NCBI GenBank assembly: GCA_017462545.1
Contig: JAFTQX010000047.1
Coordinates: forward strand, 1-42,718
Origin: Clostridia bacterium
GTDB lineage: Bacteria; Bacillota; Clostridia; Oscillospirales; CAG-272
Direction of reading: 5' to 3'
Length of the DNA: 42,718 nt
The translations under genes and the position numbers were made by a program. Below, piece by piece: positions 33,560-39,412 of this stretch. The notes below the pieces were generated by a model that was not told the DNA's origin, did not search any database, and was given only the letters and a program-made list of their open reading frames with translations. Numbering within the stretch: position 1 is the first letter of the stretch; each line of letters begins with the position of its first letter.

Positions 33560-34399
33560 GTGAAAAAGATGCGCATTTTTGCAATGTTTGCAGCAGTTGT
33601 GATGTTACTTTCCGGTTGTGCGCCTGCTGCTACACCTACGATAGAATATCCGTTGGAATTTGATCAATATCGCATTTATCAATCCGGCGAGACGGTGTAT
33701 TTTCAACTCTCGGATTCCATAAAAGATACAGATAACTATGATCATCATACTCTGGGGATGGATTTTTCTTCCATGCAAGAGTTTTATGAAAAAATAACAA
33801 CCGGTCAATTTACCGATCGTGAGTACGTTAGACTGAAATACAATATGCAGGCTGTCAGGGGACGGTTTGCCATGCGTGACCTGAACAAATTGTATGTACC
33901 GGTTTGGCCATCAGGACATGATATTGTATCAAATATAGGTTGGCGTGGGAACGTTTTTCATTTTGTCGAGTCAACAGAAATGTGTACTATTTCGATATTG
34001 GACAAAGAGAGCTACGATTTGGAAATGGAGTATTTGTTCAACAACCAAGAAGGCAAAAACAACATATCGGTTAAACAAGTTCGCGATCGAAACGCGACGG
34101 AATATCGCCGAACCTCGCATGGGGGAGAAAAAACCGTCAAAATTCTCATTTATACCTTGCAAAGCAGAGGAAAAACGATATATGTAAGGGAGAATTATAT
34201 CGTTGAGAGTAGTTATTCTGAGGATGAATATTTGATATCAGAAACCATTCCATCCCATATTGACATTATGGGAATAGACAAAGGTCAGTATTTTTGTGTT
34301 GATGTTTATTATCCGACAGAGCGTCCTTCGGAGGAATGGTTGCTTTCCTTTGGCGTAACTCCTTTCGTGCCGGAGAGTGAGGCAGGCACCGCCGCCTGA
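33560..34399 (+). CDS. Lipoprotein of unknown function, paired with the secreted protein
   Basis: A 279-residue lipoprotein with a GTG start at 33560, eight bases after AAGGAGG. This start gives a good type II signal peptide (KKMRIFAMFAAVVMLLSGC, lipidated Cys19); longer in-frame starts would run into the previous gene. The mature region is polar, with tyrosine-rich beta-like segments (YRIYQSGETVYFQL) and no family I recognise. It begins 16 bases after the secreted-protein stop and shares its AT-rich composition, so the two were probably acquired and are expressed together. It might protect from, hold or assist the protease, which is speculation. Confidence 0.8.
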   Translation: MKKMRIFAMFAAVVMLLSGCAPAATPTIEYPLEFDQYRIYQSGETVYFQLSDSIKDTDNYDHHTLGMDFSSMQEFYEKITTGQFTDREYVRLKYNMQAVRGRFAMRDLNKLYVPVWPSGHDIVSNIGWRGNVFHFVESTEMCTISILDKESYDLEMEYLFNNQEGKNNISVKQVRDRNATEYRRTSHGGEKTVKILIYTLQSRGKTIYVRENYIVESSYSEDEYLISETIPSHIDIMGIDKGQYFCVDVYYPTERPSEEWLLSFGVTPFVPESEAGTAA

Positions 34400-34404
34400 C
34401 GCAC

Positions 34405-34440
34405 AACCGCCCCTGCCGCGCGGCAGGGGCGGTTTCTTGA
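34405..34440. terminator. GC-rich palindromic terminator (first of two)
   Basis: A perfect 30-base palindrome, AACCGCCCCTGCCGC (34405-34419) and its reverse complement (34420-34434), followed by TCTT. Confidence 0.75.
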
Positions 34441-34460
34441 CGCACAACGGTATTCATGAC

Positions 34461-34490
34461 AAAAACCGACAGGTTCCTGTCGGTTTTTTG
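34461..34490 (+). terminator. Second terminator in tandem
   Basis: AAAAACCGACAGG (34461-34473), loop TT, CCTGTCGGTTTTT (34476-34488). Both hairpins are preceded by TGACGCACAAC (34397 and 34438), a short direct repeat. Confidence 0.88.
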
Positions 34491-34493
34491 TTG

Positions 34494-34522
34494 TTGCATT
34501 GTGGACAAAGATGTGGTATACT
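34494..34522 (+). promoter_or_regulatory. Promoter of the AKR-deacetylase-araB operon
   Basis: TTGCAT (34494-34499), 17 bases, TGTGG then TATACT (34517-34522). Confidence 0.75.
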
Positions 34523-34549
34523 GAAAAAAAGATATGGGGAGGTACGATG

Positions 34550-35545
34550 ATGACTTACATGGCAAATGAACATCGGTACGAGGGGATGGCCTATCGCCCA
34601 TGCGGCGAAAGCGGGCTGCGCTTGCCTGCCATCTCGCTTGGGCTTTGGCATAATTTTGGAAAGACGGGCAGCTACGAGACCATGCGCGCGATGTGTGAGA
34701 CCGCGTTTGACGGCGGTATCACGCATTTTGACCTGGCTAACAACTACGGCCCGCCCGAGGGAATGGCAGAGGAACATTTCGGCCGCCTGCTGCGCGAGGA
34801 GCTTGGTGCCTATCGCGATGAAATGATCATCAGCACCAAGGCGGGCTACTATATGTGGCCGGGGCCGTATGGCGACGGCGGCAGCCGCAAGTATCTCTTG
34901 GCCAGCCTTGACCAAAGCCTTTCCCGTATGGGCCTGGATTATGTTGATATTTTTTATCACCACCGCATGACGCCCGATACACCGCTGGAGGAAACCATGT
35001 GGGCACTTGACCGCGCGGTCAAAAGCGGCAAGGCACTTTACGTCGGGCTTTCCAACTACGATGGCGAGACGATGAAACGGGCTGCCGCCATCCTGCGTGA
35101 GCTGCGCTGCCCCTTTGTCATCAACCAAAACAGCTATTCCATTCTTAACCGTGGCCCGGTCAACAACGGGCTGCTGGATGCCGCGCGTGAGACGGGGAAG
35201 GGGGTCATCATCTTCAGCCCGCTCTCGCAGGGGCTCTTGACCGACCGTTATCTTGGCGGCATTCCGGCCGACAGCCGCATCCGCACCGATGGGCGGTTCT
35301 TAAAGGAAAGCTCGCTGACCCCCGCCATGATGGACAAGCTGGCCCGCCTGCGGGCGCTGGCTGCCGATCGTGGTCAGAGCCTTTCGCAAATGGCTCTTGC
35401 TTGGGTCTATGCGCACCCGGCGGTTACCGGTGTGCTGATCGGTGCCTCAAAGCCCGAGCAGATACGTGAAAATATCGGTATGCTGCAAAACACCGCGTTC
35501 AGCGAGGAGGAAATGCGCCTCATTGACGAGATCGCGCTTGGATAG
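34550..35545 (+). CDS. yghZ: Aldo/keto reductase, YghZ type
   Basis: A 331-residue NADPH-dependent oxidoreductase, very close in motif content to E. coli YghZ (L-glyceraldehyde 3-phosphate reductase). Seen: GITHFDLANNYGPPEG (catalytic Asp and Tyr), EMIISTKAGYYMWPGPYG (Lys), SRKYLLASLDQSLSRMGLD, IFYHHRMTPDTP (His), and VGLSNYDGET. The C-terminal cofactor site VLIGASKPEQIRENI is intact. Tandem ATGs at 34547 and 34550; the second is spaced better from GGGGAGG. It is first of three genes, followed by a deacetylase nine bases on. It probably reduces an aldehyde or methylglyoxal-like compound in the cytoplasm. Confidence 0.9.
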   Translation: MTYMANEHRYEGMAYRPCGESGLRLPAISLGLWHNFGKTGSYETMRAMCETAFDGGITHFDLANNYGPPEGMAEEHFGRLLREELGAYRDEMIISTKAGYYMWPGPYGDGGSRKYLLASLDQSLSRMGLDYVDIFYHHRMTPDTPLEETMWALDRAVKSGKALYVGLSNYDGETMKRAAAILRELRCPFVINQNSYSILNRGPVNNGLLDAARETGKGVIIFSPLSQGLLTDRYLGGIPADSRIRTDGRFLKESSLTPAMMDKLARLRALAADRGQSLSQMALAWVYAHPAVTGVLIGASKPEQIRENIGMLQNTAFSEEEMRLIDEIALG

Positions 35546-35554
35546 GAGAATGGT

Positions 35555-36340
35555 ATGATACAGTATCACATATACCCCGGTGGGAAAAGACGGATTTTGA
35601 CCTTCAGCTATGACGACGGCAACCCGAATGACGAGCGCCTGATCGCGCTGTTTCGCCAATACGGCGTCAAGGGAACCTTTCATTTAAACAGCAGCTGGCT
35701 TTCGGCCGATGCCGAGACGCTTTGTGCGCGTTATGCAGGGCAAGAGGTGGCTTGTCATACCGTGCATCACGGTTGGCCTGCCCGAATGCCGCAGCAATCG
35801 GTGGTCAGCGAGACACTTGCTGATCGTGCGGCACTTGAAAAGATTTTTGGCTACCCGGTGCAGGGGATGTCCTACCCCAGCGGCTCGTATGATGAAGGGG
35901 CAATTGCCGCTATGCGTGCCTGCGGCATTCTTTACAGTCGTACCACGAAAAACACGGGTGGCTTTCTGTTACCGGAGGATTTTATGGCATGGCATCCCTC
36001 CTGCCACCACCGTGATGCCTTGCCGCTGTGCGAAAAGTTTTTATCCACGTTGGATTCCGAGTGGACGCACCCCCTTTTCTACATTTGGGGGCATAGCCAT
36101 GAGTTTCGTACCGAGCAGGATTGGCAGCATATAGAAAAGGTGATCGCATGCCTTGCGGGAAATGAAAAGATCTGGTATGCCACCAATATGGAGATCTACA
36201 ACTATATGGTCGCCGGTCAACAGCTTCGCATCTCGGCCGATGAGAGAATATTTGAGAATCCTACCGCGATCGACTTGTGGGTAGAAAAAGACAAAAAGGA
36301 GATCATCCACATTCCCGCCGGGGAACGTGTGACGGTATGA
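35555..36340 (+). CDS. Polysaccharide deacetylase (NodB-like, CE4-type)
   Basis: A 261-residue protein with the NodB-homology barrel and no signal peptide, so apparently cytoplasmic. Catalytic motifs: TFSYDDG (base and metal Asp pair), HTVHHGW (metal His-x3-His, ACHTVHHG), MSYPSGSYD (motif 3), and WGHSHEF in the C-terminal half. A small C-terminal extension (about 225-261) has beta character. Family members remove acetyl groups from GlcNAc polymers or act on other amides; the missing export signal argues for a small intracellular substrate. The start follows ATAGGAGAATGG. Its last four bases overlap the ribulokinase start (ATGA), a sign of coupling. Confidence 0.85.
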   Translation: MIQYHIYPGGKRRILTFSYDDGNPNDERLIALFRQYGVKGTFHLNSSWLSADAETLCARYAGQEVACHTVHHGWPARMPQQSVVSETLADRAALEKIFGYPVQGMSYPSGSYDEGAIAAMRACGILYSRTTKNTGGFLLPEDFMAWHPSCHHRDALPLCEKFLSTLDSEWTHPLFYIWGHSHEFRTEQDWQHIEKVIACLAGNEKIWYATNMEIYNYMVAGQQLRISADERIFENPTAIDLWVEKDKKEIIHIPAGERVTV

Positions 36341-37980
36341 GCATGAAAAACTATGTCATTGGTATTGATTTTGGCACCCTTTCCGGCCGTGCGGTGCTGG
36401 TAGAGGCTGCAACGGGCAAAACGCTGGCCGAGGCCACGCACAGCTACGCGCACGGCGTGATGGACGAAACGCTGCCAAGCGGCCGTGCCCTGCCGCCCGA
36501 CTATGCCTTGCAGCACCCCTCTGATTATTTGGACGTTCTGCGCGTGACCGTGCCCGCCGTTTTGGAGCAGGCGGGCGTGGCGGGCGAGGAGGTTGCAGGC
36601 CTTGGAATTGACTTTACCGCTTGCACCGTCATGCCCGTTGATGCGCAGGGCGAGCCGCTGTGCTTGGATCCTGCCATGGCAGACGAGCCGCACGCCTATG
36701 TCAAGCTGTGGAAGCACCATGCCGCGCAAGGGCAGGCAGACGAGATCAACGCGCTGGCAGAGGCGCGGGGAGAAGCGTGGCTTTCGATCTACGGCGGCAA
36801 GATTTCTTCTGAATGGATGCTGCCGAAGCTGCTGCAGATCCTGCGGGAGGCTCCGGCGGTGTATGAGAAGATCGACCGCTTTACCGAGGCGGGCGATTGG
36901 CTTTCCCGTTGCCTGACGGGAAAAGAAACACACAGTGCCCCCTTTGCGGGGTATAAGGCTCTTTGGAACGCCGAGAACGGCTATCCCTCGAATGATTTTA
37001 TGAAGGCGCTGGATTCCCGTCTTAACGGCGTGGTGGGCAGCACAATTTTTCCGCATGTGTGCGGGATGGGAGAGTCCGCCGGTTTCCTGAACGAGCAGGG
37101 AGCTGCGCTGACGGGGCTGCCCGTCGGCACGCCGCTTTCGCTGCCGATGATCGACGCGCACGCCGCCATGCCGGCACTGGGCCTTGTGGGCGAGGGGGAT
37201 ATGATGCTGATCATGGGCACCTCCTCTTGCCATATCCTCAATGCCAAAACGGGGAAATGCGTGCCCGGCATTTGTGGCTACGTCAAGGATGGCGTGGTGC
37301 CTGGCTGCTATACCTATGAGGCGGGGCAGGCGGCCGTTGGCGATATTTTTGATTGGTTTGTGAAAAATTGCCTGCCTGCCGCGTACGAGCGCGAGGCAGA
37401 GGCGCAGGGCATTGGTCTGCACAAGCTGCTGCGCGAAAAGGCCAAAGGGCTGCGCCCGGGCGAAAGCGGCCTGGTCGCCTTAGATTGGTGGAATGGCAAC
37501 CGCAGCGTGCTGGTGGATGCCTCTCTTTCGGGAATGCTGGTGGGGCTTACGCTACGCACGCGACCGGAGGAGATCTACCGTGCTTTGATTGAGGCGACGG
37601 CCTTTGGTACGCGTATGATCGTAGAGCAGTATGAGGCTTGCGGTCTGCCGATTGGCGCGGTGTGCGCTGCGGGCGGCATTGCGCAGAAGGACGAGATGAT
37701 GATGCAGATCTATGCCGACGTGCTGGGGCGGGATGTGCGTGTGGCAGGCTCCTCCCAGGCGGGGGCGCTTGGCAGCGCGATCTATGCGGCCGTAGCAGGG
37801 GGGATCTACCCCGATCTTGGTGCGGCCTCCGCGCACATGGCGCAGCCTGATCGGTGCGTTTACCATCCACAGGCAGATCATGTGGCCGCTTATGACCGTT
37901 TGTATGCGACCTATCAAACGCTGCACGATTACTTTGGCCGCGAAAATCCGCAGCTGATGAAGGAGCTGCGTGGGGAATAA
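36337..37980 (+). CDS. araB: Ribulokinase (FGGY family)
   Basis: A 547-residue sugar kinase matching AraB, which phosphorylates L-ribulose (and some related ketopentoses) with ATP. Seen: YVIGIDFGTLSGRAVLVE, the AraB-type GLGIDFTACTVMPVD, KLWKHHAAQ, GGKISSEWMLPKLLQI, EAGDWLSRCLTG, FAGYKALWN, IDAHAAMPALG and LMIMGTSSCHI, with the C-terminal GSSQAGALGSAIYAAVAGG nucleotide-binding region. Length is normal for AraB. The ATG at 36337 overlaps the deacetylase stop; a second ATG six bases on is possible. No araA or araD lies nearby, so its pathway partners are elsewhere or the substrate differs. Confidence 0.9.
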   Translation: MSMKNYVIGIDFGTLSGRAVLVEAATGKTLAEATHSYAHGVMDETLPSGRALPPDYALQHPSDYLDVLRVTVPAVLEQAGVAGEEVAGLGIDFTACTVMPVDAQGEPLCLDPAMADEPHAYVKLWKHHAAQGQADEINALAEARGEAWLSIYGGKISSEWMLPKLLQILREAPAVYEKIDRFTEAGDWLSRCLTGKETHSAPFAGYKALWNAENGYPSNDFMKALDSRLNGVVGSTIFPHVCGMGESAGFLNEQGAALTGLPVGTPLSLPMIDAHAAMPALGLVGEGDMMLIMGTSSCHILNAKTGKCVPGICGYVKDGVVPGCYTYEAGQAAVGDIFDWFVKNCLPAAYEREAEAQGIGLHKLLREKAKGLRPGESGLVALDWWNGNRSVLVDASLSGMLVGLTLRTRPEEIYRALIEATAFGTRMIVEQYEACGLPIGAVCAAGGIAQKDEMMMQIYADVLGRDVRVAGSSQAGALGSAIYAAVAGGIYPDLGAASAHMAQPDRCVYHPQADHVAAYDRLYATYQTLHDYFGRENPQLMKELRGE

Positions 37981-37986
37981 ATCAGC

Positions 37987-38016
37987 AAAGCCGACCGAAA
38001 AAACGGTCGGCTTTTT
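37987..38016. terminator. Terminator between convergent araB and DUF6809-like genes
   Basis: AAAGCCGACCG (37987-37997), A-rich loop, CGGTCGGCTTTTT (38004-38016). Confidence 0.85.
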
Positions 38017-38019
38017 GCT

Positions 38020-38286
38020 TTATTTCAGCAATAATGCTTCAGCGGTTATTTTAGAGCCTGTATGATATCCCAATGCAAACGCCTTCTCAACAGTAATCTG
38101 TTCCAGCTCGTCACGGTAACGGAGCAGATTGTCTAAGTCGATGCGCTGCTCTTCGGGCAATACCTGCAGAAGATGATCGATGCAGGTCTGCATCTTGAGG
38201 TATGCCTCATGCTTTTTATCAATCTTGTAAAAGCTCTTTTCTACACAAAGTGTCCCATCCCATAGTTGCTTGATCGTTCCGTTCAT
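38020..38286 (-). CDS. Small DUF6809-like protein
   Basis: An 88-residue acidic, helical soluble protein. The pattern (TIKQLWDGTL at the N-terminus, a middle helix pair around LPEEQRIDLDNLLRYRDEL, and a C-terminal EKAFALGYHTGSKITAEAL) resembles DUF6809, a small clostridial family without known function. The ATG at 38286 follows GAAGGAGA on the minus strand; longer in-frame readings run into the structured leader. It is the only gene downstream of a strong minus-strand promoter, yet two terminator-like hairpins lie between promoter and start codon. Could be a small regulator, but nothing shows DNA binding. Confidence 0.7.
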   Translation of the reverse strand: MNGTIKQLWDGTLCVEKSFYKIDKKHEAYLKMQTCIDHLLQVLPEEQRIDLDNLLRYRDELEQITVEKAFALGYHTGSKITAEALLLK

Positions 38287-38307
38287 CGTCGTCTCCTTCT
38301 CTTGATA

Positions 38308-38340
38308 AAATAAAAAGATGCGCCAACCGTAGTTAGCGCA
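38308..38340 (-). terminator. Terminator-like hairpin in the DUF6809-like leader
   Basis: On the minus strand TGCGCTAAC pairs with GTTGGCGCA around a TACG loop (38340-38319), followed by TCTTTTTATTTT (38318-38307). It ends only about 21 bases before the start codon at 38286, so it would stop transcripts or be read through conditionally. Confidence 0.65.
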
Positions 38341-38365
38341 CCGAAAAACGCAAACTCCGATTGTC

Positions 38366-38533
38366 GCGAAACAAATCGTAAGGAAAAGATGAGAGTTTCC
38401 TGCCCACCCTATCAGCACTTGTGGAATTTGCGCTTTTGCCAAATTCGTAAGTGATGATAGGGTCGCCAAAAAAAGAGTATTTTATCCATTGGATAGAAAA
38501 ATACTCATCTTTCCCTTATTAGATTTGTTTCGC
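38366..38533 (-). ncRNA. Candidate structured RNA closed by a long-range helix
   Basis: The 12 bases GCGAAACAAATC (38366-38377) and their exact reverse complement (38522-38533) close a 168-base element. Inside, 38380-38393 pairs with 38504-38517 at 13 of 14 positions. The enclosed part forms two hairpins: one three-part stem (38406-38463) and one terminator-like stem (38475-38506). A perfect promoter ends seven bases away, putting the predicted start at the base of the helix. No RNA family is recognised. It may be a regulatory leader, a small RNA or a MITE-like element. Confidence 0.5.
38468..38506 (-). terminator. Terminator-like hairpin within the structured element
   Basis: Reading the minus strand, GAGTATTTT pairs with AAAATACTC (38506-38498 with 38483-38475), extended by TATCC/GGATA, then seven T. 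It lies about 30 bases into the predicted transcript. Its first three stem bases are shared with the long-range helix, so the two folds partly compete. Confidence 0.7.
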
Positions 38534-38539
38534 AGGCTT

Positions 38540-38568
38540 ATTATACCATCAATTTTTTGATTTGTCAA
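38540..38568 (-). promoter_or_regulatory. Perfect consensus promoter, minus strand
   Basis: Minus-strand TTGACA (38568-38563), 17 bases, TATAAT (38545-38540), with GATGG before the -10 box. It points to the structured element and the DUF6809-like gene. Confidence 0.88.
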
Positions 38569-38579
38569 TGTTTCTTTGC

Positions 38580-38681
38580 GGTGAAACGGTGAAGAAGGGG
38601 GGGACTTTCCCTACGGTGTCATCCTGAGCGAAGCGAAGGATCTTTGCGAGCGTGGCGAGAAATGTACCTTTTTGTTTCACC
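38580..38681. repeat. Dispersed-type intergenic repeat
   Basis: Contains GTCATCCTGAGCGAAGCGAA followed by GGATCT (38618-38643), a string I recall as recurring between genes in many unrelated bacterial genomes. It is bracketed by GGTGAAAC (38580-38587) and GTTTCACC (38674-38681). No open frame of interest. Only one copy is in this window, so the repeat status is from prior knowledge. Confidence 0.5.
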
Positions 38682-38693
38682 TAAAGGCGAAAG

Positions 38694-38755
38694 GATTTCC
38701 CCCAAGGGGACTTCCTCGCGGCTACGCCACTCAGGGCGCTTCGCACCCTGTGGGA
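38694..38755. repeat. REP-like hairpin cluster
   Basis: Short GC hairpins occur in a row, for example TCCCC/GGGGA around 38697-38711 and CAGGGCGC-TTC-GCACCCTG around 38732-38750. Such palindromic intergenic sequence is typical of repeats in gut Clostridia. The span 38569-38804 holds no gene that I can support. Confidence 0.4.
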
Positions 38756-38804
38756 TTCTCAGAATGCGAGATTCACTTGGCACCCGTCTGCCGATGCCAA
38801 TTTG

Positions 38805-39281
38805 CTAACGATTGAGAAACCAGATGGCAAGGTTCAAGTATCCTGCAAAGCTCACCCACACCGCGTAAGGGATTTGCAAATAGGCGGCTACACGGCTGAT
38901 TTTTCGATAACCGAGAATGGTGCGGATAATGAGGTACAGCAAAAACAGCAGCCAAAGAAAGGCAAAAAGAAACGCGCGGAACCGGAAGAAGATCAAGCTC
39001 CATGTAAAATTTACGATCAAGCTCATGGCATAAAAGGTCAGCGCACTCTGCGCCGCCGGCAGATCGCGGCGGCGGTTGACGTACACGATCGCCGCGCTGA
39101 CCCCCATCAGAATGAACAGCACCGTCCAAACAATGGGAAATAGGATCGGCGGGGGAGCAAGCGGGGGCTGTACGATATCCGCATAGATCTGCATGCTGTT
39201 TCGTGTCAAAAGGGCGCTGAGGCCGCCAACCCCCAGCGCAATCGCAATGGAAATCACATACGGTTTGATTGTTCGCCACAT
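38805..39281 (-). CDS. tspO: TspO/MBR family membrane protein
   Basis: A 158-residue five-helix membrane protein of the tryptophan-rich sensory/benzodiazepine-receptor family, which binds tetrapyrroles. Family segments: IVQPPLAPPPILFPIVWTVL in the first loop and helix, NFTWSLIFFRFRAFLFAFLW in the third, and IPYAVWVSFAGYLNLAIWFL at the C-terminus. The start at 39281 gives the usual family length; GAAAAGGTGGTG lies before it, and a longer in-frame start at 39362 would overlap the divergent gene's promoter. It stands alone and is divergent from the GH32 gene. Confidence 0.9.
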   Translation of the reverse strand: MWRTIKPYVISIAIALGVGGLSALLTRNSMQIYADIVQPPLAPPPILFPIVWTVLFILMGVSAAIVYVNRRRDLPAAQSALTFYAMSLIVNFTWSLIFFRFRAFLFAFLWLLFLLYLIIRTILGYRKISRVAAYLQIPYAVWVSFAGYLNLAIWFLNR

Positions 39282-39341
39282 AATAACACCACCTTTTCTG
39301 CGATAGTATATGAGAAAATTTGCCGTTTTATGAAAAAATGC

Positions 39342-39372
39342 TTGACATTCCCCCAAGGGCATGGTTTATAAT
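39342..39372 (+). promoter_or_regulatory. Promoter of the GH32 gene
   Basis: TTGACA (39342-39347) with TATAAT (39367-39372) at a 19-base spacer, or TTTATA (39365-39370) at 17. About 40 bases before the start codon. Confidence 0.65.
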
Positions 39373-39412
39373 GAAAATAACAACAGGCATTTTGCCGAAG
39401 AGAGGTACGGAT

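Noticed and set aside
36217..37422. Long minus-strand open frame opposite araB
   Set aside because: It is antisense to a clear ribulokinase and its protein has the arginine/histidine-rich composition of a shadow frame; no ribosome site.
38366..38533. Retron-like ncRNA (a1/a2 inverted repeats)
   Set aside because: The end-to-end pairing is similar, but there is no reverse transcriptase gene in the window and the helix is better explained by a leader or MITE-like element.
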